A DNA stretch of 64,000 bases. It comes from Rhynchospora pubera (lineage: Eukaryota; Streptophyta; Magnoliopsida; Poales; Cyperaceae). How positions within the stretch are numbered: the first letter of the stretch is position 1; each line of letters begins with the position of its first letter. The DNA lies in assembly GCA_028095005.1 (NCBI GenBank), contig CM051461.1, positions 58,137,840-58,201,839 on the forward strand, read 5' to 3'. Below are positions 1 through 10,740 of the stretch, one piece after another. The notes beneath the pieces were generated by a model that did no database searches, was not told the origin of the DNA, and was given only the letters and a program-made list of their open reading frames with translations. The position numbers and the translations under genes were made by a program.

Positions 1-586
1 AAATCTAGAATATTACAATCTAACATATTCCGTAAGCCATACACATCCAAATCGAAAAAAAGTATACATATATAACGCAAAATTAAGATAATTTGCAACT
101 GTTGTCCTATCAAACAAAGATAGAATGAAATGAAGAGGAATTTAGCAATACCTTAATGCCGACATTCTCTATCGACTTCTTCTCTATTTATAGGTCATCG
201 ATTATTTCTTTTGAGGGCTGATGTGATTATCAAAATTCAAACATCCCTAAAGAAGAAAACAAAATCCTTATTAAAGAGATCACGGAAAATAAAGCAGAAA
301 TTCTATTAAACAAAATTCACAACATTGATAGCAGTAAAGGGATAAAGATGCTGCTTACAATTACATGGATTGATAACAAAATCGGTATGATTAATCTCCA
401 TTGCTAACTTGATTGTGTTAATTGGTATAGCAAACAGCAGAAGCAACGCAGAATCGTCAAAGATCGAGTAGCGAGCCACATCAGGACCAAGCTTCGGCGA
501 CTGAAATCATTTGTAAGTAAGTAGGCGCACATCTCCGTTTTGCTATTTGAAGAAGAAGTAGGTGAGATTATAGAATGACCTAGTTA
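1..586. other. gene-free AT-rich stretch
   Basis: I see no open frame with family similarity, no terminal repeat pair and no RNA gene here. The continuation of the V-ATPase D coding sequence, expected just to the left of 587 on the minus strand, is not visible. Confidence 0.5.
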
Positions 587-838
587 CCTGCGGTTAATGG
601 TTTTGATGGCCTCGTCGAGAGTGAAGGAGGAGGTCTGGAGGGAGGCGAGGTCGATGAGGAGCTCGATGGCCTTGAGGTGGTTGGCTCGGCAGGCCTGGAT
701 CTTCTGGTCATCGCGGGCAAGGCCGGCGGAGGACTCGTCAGAGGCGTGGAAGAGCTCGAAGTGGGGGAGCTTGGAGCCAGCGGCGTTGTCCTGGTTGGAT
801 CGTACCTCGAGAGATGCTGACTTGATGGACTCTCGGAA
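587..838 (-). pseudogene. V-type proton ATPase subunit D fragment
   Basis: A minus-strand open frame of about 84 codons matches the middle of V-ATPase subunit D, the central-rotor stalk subunit of the vacuolar proton pump. Diagnostic runs are SLEVRSNQDNAAGSKLPHF, GLARDDQKIQACR, KAIELLIDLASLQT and FTLDEAIKTINRR. The complete protein is about 260 residues, so this is roughly the third quarter. The N-terminal part is absent: upstream of FRESIKS the frame turns into proline/serine-rich sequence with no family similarity. After NRR the frame meets TAA, but the same bases read CGCAG/GTAACT, a good splice donor. No exon continuing with the conserved helix was found to the left. It is most likely a captured or truncated gene fragment; a partial spliced gene is the alternative. 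Family identity is firm, and loss of function is inferred from the missing halves. Confidence 0.75.
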
Positions 839-954
839 GGAGTGAAGAGGGACGCATGGAGCAAGGTGAGGGAGGGGCGGAGATGGCGAAGAGATGAGGA
901 GGGACGGTTTCACGAGAGAGAAAAAAAGGTGGAACGAACATCAGGGAGCGGCGC

Positions 955-1082
955 TACTCAGGAGTCGGATCCTCTGGTCGTTTTTTACAAACGACCACCT
1001 GGTCGTTTTCGATCTGGACCGTCTGATTTAATCTCAACGGTTAACGTTTTTTCGGACCTATCAATCGTGGTACTAGCACGGG
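955..1082. repeat. divergent relic of the CGCG-rich MITE family
   Basis: The run GACCGTCTGATTTAATC followed by TTTTTTCGGACCTATCAATC and GCACGGGGCCC follows the same order as the core of the six MITE copies listed below (CCGTCTGATCTTTATCAGA, then TTTTTACGGGCCTATCAATC, then GCACGGGGCTCC). The terminal GCGCGACAC motifs are not present here. Confidence 0.35.
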
Positions 1083-3679
1083 GCCCATCTTAATAAGATG
1101 GGCAGAGTGCCCATCTCTTGTCGTAAGCCGTTAGATTGAAATCGACGGCTCGATAGTGCCCATCTCTTGTCGTAAGCCGTTAGATTAAAAGTTTCTCTGA
1201 AGCTCTTGTCGAGCTCAAGCCCGTAGAGGTCGATTTCGTTTCGGGCATACCACAGGAGCAATTTAAAGGTACTTGTATATTATCAGAACGGAGAGATGAT
1301 AAATTGACACACATGTTGCCCTTTTAAGAAAGCACACACCTTCAATTTGCATCGCCTTTCTATTCTATGATTAATTAAAGAACAATTTTTAAAAAAAGTT
1401 CGTCTCATTTCGGATTTCTAGCAAAAGGGTTTGTTTCAATGTCAGCAAATCGGTGGCTTCTTCTCCGTACATTACAATCTCCCAAATTAAGTGGCCCAAA
1501 ATATTCTCAGATATGATGGGGTGAAAACTATATATTTTCCGGCTTTAATAGACACATATGCCAGAGAAACTTGATTGAGTTGTTAGACAAATAGATAGCA
1601 ATTTTAGAACACTTCGACCATGGTCAAGGTAGTTAGGAAATTCTTTGTGAGTTGTGACATATAGATAGTCTCCATTGAAATACAAGACTTTTAATTTTTT
1701 TTTTAGCTTAAAAATCAGATAATAGACTTTACAATAAACATTTGATTCCCAGAGGGCAAAAATATGATTTACACTTTACAATAGAATTTACAATGGTATA
1801 CTAGACAGCTGACATAAGCTTAATTATTATTTTCATGAAGGTTATGGAAGAACAACAAGATGATTTTGTACCTCGTTGGGTATGAAAATTAGTTTTGGAG
1901 TATGAAATATCCAACAATGGAGAAAGCATGGTCGGCTTGGAGTTACTATGGTGGAAAAATTAGTTTTGGAGTAAGAAAGGGCCGTGACACAAGGAGCAAA
2001 ATAGATGATGTAATTATTTCTAAGTTTTTTGTGTGCTCTTGCGAAGGTAAAAGAGGAGTAGACAAGCGAGATCATTTGACGAAGAATACAAGAGCGGAGA
2101 CGCGGACCATTTGGCCACATTTTTTAGAGAAGATTAGACAAGAGTAGTCTTTTTTTTTTTTGCAACATTTTGTAGAAAAGAAAGGATAGTGCACTATCCG
2201 TTCTGTGGTACTGGATGTGCAAAGTTAAATGTAATTTAGTGGAGGAATGTCAATTAAAGTGCTGCACCCAATTCTACCTTTTAGAATAATAGCTAACTAA
2301 TTTTTCTAATATAATTGAGAGCTGTTCATTTTTTATAATTACTTATTATGAACCTGTAAACTTTCTTGTGACTTGCGATAATTGCACATAACAACAAAAA
2401 AACAGCATTATAAACATAGCACAACCCACTGTGACTTTTTATCAGCCTGAATTACTAAATAATCCATTACAACATACATTAAAGCATACAAAATAAAAAC
2501 CCTACATCATCCATTAACAACAACCTTACAAGATTACTAAAACATATTTCATTTTTTGCACTACAACACCTAATTAGAAACCCAATTAATGAAGCCAACT
2601 ATAATTAAAAACCAAATTGAAAATTTTATATATTTCAACATCATGAGAACTTCACATGGATGGCACCAGTAATTGAATTCTTTACAATCCAAATTGTTAC
2701 ATTTAAAATAGTCCCGATTCAGATTACTCAAAGATTTTGACACCTTCACTACTTCATATGTATGCACCACATTTTCAAGGAGGGTTTCCGTCTTGATTCC
2801 AAGAGGTTTGACTTTTGCGTACTCATTCTGAATTAAAGAAAAATATATTATGATTACTATTCAATCAAAGAAAAATCCCATGGAAAATATATAATGAATG
2901 TACCAAATGATCTCTTGCTGGGTCAAAACATTACGAGTAAATCTAGTTGTCAAAATCTAGCATGTGTAAGTGTGGTTGGTGCAGACAAATTAAGCAATGG
3001 ATTATGGACCTTTTTCAGGATTTGTGTAACAATAACTAAGGATAACAATTGTATGTGCAATTGTTCATTTTAAGGCTAACAGTGGTAAAACCAAGAAAAG
3101 TAAAACCATTACTTTCCATTACCGGTACATAGTACATAATTACTGACAAGATTTCTAATTTTTCCATTTATTTTATATCTCGTAACTCCAAAGCATACAA
3201 GGCTAATGTGGCAGCAGAATAGCAAACTCTATATGAAAATTATAAACATTACGAGTAAAGGTTTTCATGTGCCTTTATTGGTGCTCATGCATAGTTTCAA
3301 ACCAACTAAATTGATTTTAATTTCAAAATAGAAGTATAGAAGAATTACAGAAGGTACTTTTCGCAAAGGCCACGTCAGAAAACTCATATCTTGGACCACC
3401 TCAGGCTGAGTCTAAGCGCCCGGCCACCTCAGGTCGATGAGGCCTATGATCTCGCAGCGGTGTACGATCGGATCGCAGAGAGAAATGAGAGAGCGATCCT
3501 AGGGTTTTTCTTCTGACGCGCTCATGAGAGAGCAATTGACCCCTTTCAGCGATTCTGAGAAGAAACCTTTTTTTTGTTTTGGTTGATATAAAATAGAGCA
3601 ATTTACATCTTAACCGTCCATTTAGATCGAATGGTCCACGCTGAGAGATGGGCACTCTGCCCATCTTAATGAGATGGGC
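1083..3679. mobile_element. 2.6 kb non-autonomous element with inverted ends
   Basis: A run of about 35 bp at 1083-1119 recurs as its inverse at 3643-3679. Both contain GCCCATCT, AAGATGGGCAGAGTG and CCCATCTC, with only two mismatches in the outer part. The outer 21 bases of each end are themselves palindromic (GCCCATCTTA facing AAGATGGGC). A tandem copy of TGCCCATCTCTTGTCGTAAG lies at about 1107 and 1155. No transposase was recognised inside. No clear target duplication was found, so the superfamily is not assigned. Confidence 0.55.
2570..2827 (-). pseudogene. possible GRF zinc-finger exon remnant
   Basis: A minus-strand frame follows a CAG acceptor and contains NLNRDYFKC, then a Cys-Lys-Glu-Phe-Asn-Tyr-Trp run, then a hydrophobic C-terminal stretch (SIWFLIIVGFINW). 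The spacing resembles the GRF zinc finger (NPGRxFxxC...CxxFxW) followed by a membrane segment, as found in many repeat-associated plant proteins. The first cysteine pair is not recognisable. This is a tentative reading of a decayed exon inside the 2.6 kb element. Confidence 0.25.
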
Positions 3680-4262
3680 AGAGGATACGGTTCCGGAAGG
3701 AGAGAGGGAGGGGAGGGAGCCAACGGCGATGGATCATGCGGCGCTAGGGTGAGAATACGTAATGAGCGAAACTAAAAAAAGAAAGATAGGGGGAGCGGCT
3801 CGAAAATAAGAGGCGCAAAATAAGAGAACAAAAATGAGAAATAATATGTACAAGCGAAGACTCGAACTCGCGCGAATAGCACCGAAAGTTCGGTTAAGAA
3901 CGATCCCACCGCCCAGCCAGTTTCAGATTAATGGCTGTCCTTTTATCTGATACACAAATTCAGACCACAAGATCTTATTAGATCAAAAAATCAATGATCC
4001 ATCTTTGTTATTAAGGATATAATACAATGTTTATCTGACTTTTCTTACAACCTTTGTAGGATGCTTTTATAAATAGTAAAAATAAAGATTCATAGGCGCG
4101 TCCCCCTCCCCTTTTTTAAGTTCCGATAATTGGGTGGTCTCCTGAACATATGTGTAACTATATATATTATATTGGAGCGGTAATGCATTGGGCTATGGTA
4201 TAGTTTTTCAAATTGTATTGGATCGAGAAGAGTGCTCGGTGAAACAATTGTCAGTGTCGGAG
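3680..4262. other. no gene seen; possible Helitron 5' end at 4088
   Basis: No coding frame is supported. On the minus strand, position 4088 reads A/TCTTTATTTTTACTATTTAT, resembling the 5' end of the complete Helitron at 55539-55886 (A/TCTTTACTACTTATAAAAG). No matching 3' hairpin plus CTAG was found to its left. Confidence 0.3.
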
Positions 4263-6378
4263 TTTTTTTTTTTGGCGTTGAGGCCCGTAGGCAGAACATT
4301 CATTAAACAAATAAAAGGATACAAACAGTCAGCTACAAACTTCCGAAAGATAAAAAAGCGGATAAGAATAACCCTTACATGACACTTTTCTGATCCTAGC
4401 ATAATTAGCTAACAAATGTGAATCCAAATTGTTCTCTCTCGGAATGAAAGTGCAAGAGAAGCCAGGATGGGCACGGAAGGAATTAATGAGGTTCAAGATC
4501 ATGTGATAGTCTTGCCAGTAAACATAATCAGTTGGAAGTCTACCATCGATCAGCTGCTGAAGTTGGGAGCAATCAGTGTAGAAGGAACACTCAAGGATCC
4601 CCAATAACTGCACGGCCTGGACAGCCATGTGCATAGCCAAGGCTTCAGTTTGGAAGGACGAGATAGCCTCTCCAACAGCCAATTCATACTGCAGCAGAGT
4701 TCTTTGGGAGGATATCAGATAAGCCCATCCAGCTGAGCCCAGGGAAGAGAAAGAGCCATCCACAAAGACACTGACACCCTGTTGTTGTTGCTCAATTGAA
4801 GCTTTCCATATATGCCTCAGCGGTTTAGGAACGAGCATTATGGAGGATAGGCGAGATATACGGTTATAATACTCGGCCAATCGAAACACCGCGCTATGAG
4901 TGAGTTGTGTACCCTGAAAAATAAAGGAGCATCTATATTTTCAGAGGGCCCACAGATGGTTGGCAAAGGAAACGAACCTGTCCTTTTGCAACTCTTGGCA
5001 AACAGTATAGATGAGGCTTAATCTGTCCACTGGTAGCTGCTCAGTTTTGAGTGCAAATTGCGAGGAAAACCAGAAAGTTTGAGAAAAAGGACAGAAGAAA
5101 AGTGCATGTAAAGTCTCCTCTAGTCCCTGACAGCAAATTGAGCATTCAGGGGCACTGAAACCGAGTTTAGACGCATAAGTGCCCCTGATTGGAACAGCAT
5201 CATTGACAATTTTCCAAATAAACATTCTTATTCTTGGGGATAAACCCGGGCAATGCCAGATCAGCTTCAGAACTGAATCCAGCATTGGTTGCACTGTCTC
5301 CTTCCGCTTTTGTAGCAACCCACACGCTACTTTGAAAGTGAAATTTCCTGAAGCTGCTCCGGTAAACAGAAGGCGGTCTTGCCGAGCAGAAACGGCCATT
5401 GGAGGCTGAGGAAAAGCCAATGTGATGTGTAAACCCAATCCCGTCCCAAAGTGTTCAGCAAGTTTCTCATGGGACCAATTTGACCCCTGACCATCAGTTA
5501 GATCAAACAATGTCAGGCTCCTTTGTGTTGCAGTAGTCGGGTTAATTGCCATCCAAAAAGAGTGCCAAGGTTCTCCAAACGCTCGGCATTTGTCACCACT
5601 ACCCAACTGCCACTGGACCCATGGCTTCAGTAACTCCCGTGATTGCATAACAGCTCTCCATAGTTTAGTACAACTTGCAGGTGTACCAGCAAGCCAGAGA
5701 CATTTCCTAGAAAGATACTTGGCCCTGAGAAGTTGGACCCACGGGGTGTCCTCATATTCCCTACTTGCCAATTTCCATAAAACCTTTAGCATCATGGCCC
5801 CACTAATGGCAGCCACATCCCTCAAACCTAGTCCTCCTTGACTTTTATGCATTGTCAGACGATCCCAAGCAATTAGATGCATCTTATTTTTCCCTCCATT
5901 TTCCCAGAAAAAGGTTCTCACAATTGAGTTGATTTTCGAGATAGTAGTAGTTGGGAGGGGTCCCCCGGCAACACTATACATTATCAACGGTTCAATAACT
6001 GATTTAATAAACACAATCTTTGCCGGCTGGGAGAGTGATTTTGCTGTCCATGAGTTGACTTTTCTCTGAACCTTGTTAATTAGCATATTGAAATGAGAGG
6101 GTCTAGAAGCACACACTGGTACCCCGAGATATACATGAGAGGCCTCCCCTCCAGTGGCATTGAAAATTTCCATTATACAATGCCTAATGGCCACAGGGGT
6201 ATTTCTGGAGAACCAAATTTTTGATTTTTCATGACCAACCAGCTGACCAGAGATTGAACAGAAATGTTGAAGTACCTCATTAGTTCGCATAGCTTGTTGA
6301 ATAGAGGCTTCTCCGAAAGGGGTCAATTGCTCGTCATCATGAGGTGACCCGTCATGAGGTGACCCGTCATCATGGTTG
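4263..6378 (-). mobile_element. 5'-truncated LINE (L1-type) with poly(A) tail
   Basis: The element lies on the minus strand. Its 3' end is marked by a run of 11 T on the plus strand (4263-4273), i.e. a poly(A) tail after the RNase H coding region. The 5' end is lost near the reverse-transcriptase active site, as expected from incomplete target-primed reverse transcription. The 5' junction carries a short tandem repeat (GAGGTGACCCGTCAT, twice, about 6341-6372). I could not find a convincing target-site duplication. Confidence 0.85.
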
Positions 6379-6389
6379 CCAAAATCCAA
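4329..6389 (-). pseudogene. LINE ORF2 remnant: RT thumb, zf-RVT, RNase H
   Basis: One minus-strand frame runs from about 6389 to 4329 with a single in-frame TGA at 4941-4943. Order of domains: the end of the reverse-transcriptase palm just at the YxDD position (HDDEQLTPFGEAS), then the thumb/connection (VYLGVPV, VNSWTAKSLS, KSQGGLGLRD), then a zf-RVT region (FIWKIVNDAVP, CSICCQGLEETLHALFFCPF), then a plant-type RNase H with acidic residues in FVDGSF, FQTEALAM, FYTDCSQ and the final NLDSHLLAN. The endonuclease and most of the RT are missing, so it cannot mobilise itself. Only one stop interrupts a long frame, which suggests a fairly recent insertion. Confidence 0.85.
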
Positions 6390-6769
6390 GTCTTCATAGG
6401 CTTCGGTACTTTACTACTCTTTTGGAAAAGCTGATTTGAACATCAGTGTTTGATCTTGTTTCCCGAGTGGCGCGCGTATATTGACCTATGGCTCTTTTGG
6501 AGAAGCGTATATTACCGTCTTCTTCGGAGCACCAACTTTGCATAGATTAGGCATATGGGCCTTCCAACCCATTTTAGTGGGCCATGTTGGAGTGCCCAAG
6601 GAAAGGATATCGTGAAGGGAAACGCTTCCGCGCTTGAAAACTGTCCTTTTTCATTTTAGTTCAGTCTCTCGAAGCAGCACGAAAACAAAATCAACATAAA
6701 AAGAGATTGATTAACTCTGGCAGATATATATCATAAATATGAGAACTTTTGACAAATATATATCATAAA
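6379..6769. other. no gene seen
   Basis: Sequence between the LINE 5' junction and the first Helitron 3' end. No coding frame or repeat pair was recognised. Confidence 0.5.
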
Positions 6770-6798
6770 CTAGGGTTGGACATCGAGCTTCGCTCGAT
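6770..6798 (-). mobile_element. Helitron 3' terminus (outer)
   Basis: Read on the minus strand, a 7 bp stem with a 3 nt loop (ATCGAGC-GAA-GCTCGAT) is followed after about 8 bases by terminal CTAG and then a host T. This is the Helitron 3' signature: a short hairpin about 11 nt from CTRR, inserted next to T. Its 5' partner is not identified. The next 3' end begins 199 bases further in, so one element may be nested in the other. Confidence 0.6.
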
Positions 6799-6996
6799 AT
6801 ATGAGTTTGTTATAAATTTAAAATATAATATTTTTATAAATTATATTTATTTATTTTAAGAATGTCTGTTTATAATTAATATTTATTTATTTATATATTG
6901 TGGGCTTATTTTTTATTTATGTACAATAAAATTTATTAATTTGTTAATGATTTACTTTTATATATATACTAGTGGGGTTGTCGCGCGTTGCGCGAC

Positions 6997-9873
6997 CTAT
7001 GTTTTTACTTGTCTTTTTATTGAAGTTTACTATTACAATAAAATATTTTATTGCAGTGCAGTTTATACATCTATTAATCATAGTGAAAATAGATAAATCG
7101 TGAAAAAAAATAAATGCAGAAAAATTTATTATCAAATCTCAATTACTGATTATAATTTGAAATGATAATTTTATTATCATACAGTGTGATCATATGATTT
7201 TGTGTTGAAATTATTTTACTGTATTTTTATTTATTTGGGCTTTCTTTAAGTTAAGATTAAGATTTATCAACGTTAATTGACAAAATTTTTTGTAAGTTCA
7301 AGTTTACTAAAGTTAATTAGGCTTCGTTCATATGGAAAATTTTTCTAACTTTTAATTTAATTCGAGAAACGTCGAGACCTTTGTGTAAAACACAGTAACT
7401 AATAATGTATTGTTGATGATTATATGTGTTTGAATAAATTGCCACACCAAAAGTGATCATTAATTCATCAACTGAAACAAAGAATTGCATATTAATTTTT
7501 TTTTAATCTTTGCATATCGAACAAATCGCTACTTTTTTTTTGGGGCACAGAATTAACAAATAGAATCAAAACATAAAACGTATATTGCAAATAAGTTATA
7601 GCTTATCTAACTAAAATGATGACTTATAACATTATTTTAATTAAAATTATTAGAAATTATTCTTATGTAATAATGACAATTAGCAATATGGATATATTAC
7701 ATATTCTACTCCCTTCTACCATTGGAAAGTTTGTAGCTTTTAAAAATAAATAAATGCTAAAAATCTCATAGAGGGGTAGAGGAAGTGCAGATAAATGATT
7801 GAAATCATTTCCAATACTAAAATCATTTTTTTTTAAAAAAAAGCATAAGGGTTTGATAAATATTTGTCAAATTAATTAATTTAGGTAATATATGAGCCTA
7901 ACTTAAGATATACTAAAGGACCATCTTTATTTCTAATGTATAGACAACAGGAGCTGATTAGCACACAACAAAAAAGAAAAGATTGAAATTCAAATCCTAG
8001 CTTTTATTATCTTTAATATATGATGAGTTAAGAGACAACAATGGAAATAGCTATCATTCTTTTTAAATTTCAACCGGATTGATCTTCTCTTCTCAAAGAC
8101 AATATTGGAGAAGATGATCTCTAAAAACATTGTGTGAGCTGAGGATACAAAGTCACAGGACTTGTATAAAGCACATGATAGTTTCTATAATGATCGATAT
8201 GTGGCGAGGATACAAAGTCGCAGGACTTGACATAATGGTCAGCATTTCTATGCTTCTCTGTGAATTACTCCATTGATTTTGCGGGGCTTACTCGATTGGC
8301 CTAGCTGTAAATATACAGTTGTGGGCATTTGAGTTGTTTTGAAGAATATTCAAAATATCTGACAGATGCATGTTTTAGATCCAACATCATAACATAAAAT
8401 TATGTAGCGAAGATCATAAATAGACAGCGTTAATTTATAGTAAGAATTTCTAGCTGCAGAATTATACAAAATAAAGTATTATGCCCTTCAAAGAGAGTCA
8501 TCTTGTGAATATTCATGATGTATTCATAATAATATTAATATCTTAAATTAATTTACGTAGTTTACCAGTTATTGGATGGGATGCTGAGAAAAATGAAAAT
8601 TTTCTTCAAAACCCATCGCAAAGCTGTCTCATGAAATTCATACATATGCGCTAATTTTAAAAATATTGACCAACACAAAATGACCCTGGAAAAAGTCCTA
8701 GCCAGAATTTCACTATTACTTGCCCAGGAGGCTACTCAAATAATCTTCGACTAAAAATTATTCTATATTTCCCTCAAATGACATTCTTTTTATATATTAT
8801 GTTTTCTTGCAATCATTGAATCAATTTATACATTTCATTGGCTTTACGGTTGTACCTAATATATGTTTTATACACTATACAATTGTAAAATATGTGAGGA
8901 AATGAATTATTTAATAAGGCTTCCAGATTTACCCCTAAAGGTTTGCAATGCTGGAACACATTTGTAAAAATTGCACTCTGGTGATTTTTAAATCCAACCA
9001 ATCCTATCCAATCTAAATGCAAAAAGATAATTAGGATATTTCTTGAGAAGACAAATTGGTCATAAGTGATTAATAGTTGAAGACCGCATTGCGCTAGTGA
9101 AATTCTACACTAATGCTTGTCAGTAAAATTCTTTGTTCATCTAATACTTTGTGCAAAGAGAAATTGGCCCTTCACAAAGCATGTCAAGGTAGTAGCTAAC
9201 ATATACCACAACTATTCTGATAGATAGCCTAATTGATGTATATATTCATACAACGACCAAATAAAATATAATAATTTGAATATCTATGTGCTTGTTAAAC
9301 TACTATCTGACTTGTGTGAAACATTTAGCATTTCACGACATGTCCAAAGGAATGAATGGTTAAATATTAAGTGATACTCTTATTAATTTCATTGTGCAAT
9401 AAAAAATTGGAGGGTTGCAACGATCCTACCAGTAAAGGCACTGGGGGCATTAAGTTAGCTAATAAGAAATTAATATAACAAAAATTAGTCACAAAATGAA
9501 AAATAAAAAATGAACAATTAAGTGCAATATGAACAAAAAATACTTGTACTGCTGATAATACAGCACAAAATTGTATGATTCACTGAATGCAACTTTCATA
9601 TACTTTTAGAACCAAATTGATTTGCCAAAACCTTCAAAAGAGAGAAAAAAAATCCTGCAGAAAGCTTCTATTGAATGCAAGTCATTGAATAACATGTCAT
9701 TCATTTACTTTTTCAAATGAAATTAAAGTACACAATGGACCATACTGAAGGAAAACCAAATGTGGTTACCTAATTGATTTGATTTCCCCAACAATACAGG
9801 AGCTCTTGCAATATTCAGTTGAACCTTTTTTTGCAATTTTGAAAAGAGGGAATATAAACAGAACAGTACATAC
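6997..9873. other. AT-rich interior, no gene recognised
   Basis: This stretch holds no frame with family similarity. A direct repeat GAGGATACAAAGTC plus CAGGACTTG occurs at about 8139 and 8207. A minus-strand frame at 8813-9022 is open for 69 codons but matches no family I recognise. Confidence 0.4.
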
Positions 9874-10089
9874 CACATGGAATTTTAGAAGTTCAAGGAT
9901 CTCTAACACAATATCATTGACGTAACAGAATCCTGATGCCTCACATTTCTTGGCATGGTGGAACCCTATGGCAATATCAGAATCACCCCTATTTACCTTC
10001 ACAGCTACTCCTATGGGCCCACCAGCTGATGCCTTGCAAAAGTAAAAAAAGAAAAGGCCCTCAAACACTGGGCAGTCTTCTCCTACAAC
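9874..10089 (-). pseudogene. class I (RPD3-type) histone deacetylase exon
   Basis: A 216 bp (72-codon) minus-strand exon is bounded by a canonical acceptor (TTTGTGATGGCAG/GTTGTA) and donor (CATGTG/GTATGT). It encodes GEDCPVFEGLF, SAGGPIGVAVKVNRGD, HHAKKCEASGFCYVNDIVL and EILELLKFH, which are hallmarks of the RPD3/HDA1 catalytic domain including the paired active-site histidines. Compared with the family it lacks about four residues just before HHAKK: the usual DIAxNWAGGLHH is read as DIAIGFHH, removing part of the active-site glycine loop. It also carries extra aromatic residues after EGLF. No neighbouring HDAC exon was found on either side, so this is a single captured or stranded exon, not a working enzyme. 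Family identity is firm. Capture by a Helitron is inferred from the flanking termini. Confidence 0.85.
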
Positions 10090-10239
10090 CTGCCATCACA
10101 AATACAATTTTTCTTTTTAAAAAGTAAAACAATAGATAACTTTCAAAGATATACCAAATAGAAATTTCAATTCCACATCTATTGCCATTCCCCTCACCCC
10201 CTAAATGAAAATTTGCTTTTGGCACCGAAATTGCTCTTT

Positions 10240-10740
10240 CTAGATCACCCCGAGGAAGTGCGGATCAGAGAACGGAGATGCTAATACAGAGGCAGAGCGA
10301 GAGTCCAGATTGTTGAGGCGGAGCAATCTAGTCCATGATGCGACTGCGATGTGAGAGAGAAAGAGCGAGAGTGGCGGAGTAGAATTCAATAACTTATCTA
10401 TGTCCGAGCGTGGTATAACTCCGGGAGGGGACGGGGTAAGAGAGGACGAAGGGGCAGCGGGCGAGGCATTGAGACACCAATGATTATAGAGAATAGGGAA
10501 GATGGAGAGGCGGACCAAGCGATGGGTAAAGAGAGAGGGCACAGATCAGAAAAAGGCGACTCCAAAATAAAATTTCTGTGGCAAAAAATAATGCAGTCTG
10601 AACAGAACGGGTCTTAGATTGAACATAAAATAAAGGCAACAAAGCAACACAGAGTACAATACAATGCAATACAATAAGTTCGGCATCAGATAGATTGAAT
10701 CAGAGCTAAAAATCGAATGAGGCTGATGCCGTGTCCCGTG
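10240..10740 (-). other. GC-richer, exon-like block of unknown origin
   Basis: Base composition shifts sharply from the AT-rich surroundings. The minus strand holds an open frame (10240-10542) rich in serine, proline and leucine, which looks like 5' leader or first-exon sequence. No family similarity was recognised. Its position inside the putative Helitron suggests a captured promoter/first-exon piece, possibly of the same donor as the HDAC exon, but this is not shown. Confidence 0.3.

Noticed and set aside
580..941. Overlapping open frames on both strands around the V-ATPase fragment
   Set aside because: They are shadows of the same GC-richer block. Only the minus frame ending at 584 matches a protein family.
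3840..3930. Possible tRNA or SINE B-box on the minus strand (GAGTTCGAGTC)
   Set aside because: The A-box and acceptor stem cannot be paired convincingly, and there is no tail.
4263..6460. Target duplication for the LINE (CAGTGT near both ends)
   Set aside because: The match is short and misplaced relative to the poly(A) end and the 5' junction.
8813..9022. 69-codon minus frame near the HDAC exon, tested as a further HDAC exon
   Set aside because: It shares no HDAC motif (no VDIDIHHGDG, GADSL or GGGGY-type run).
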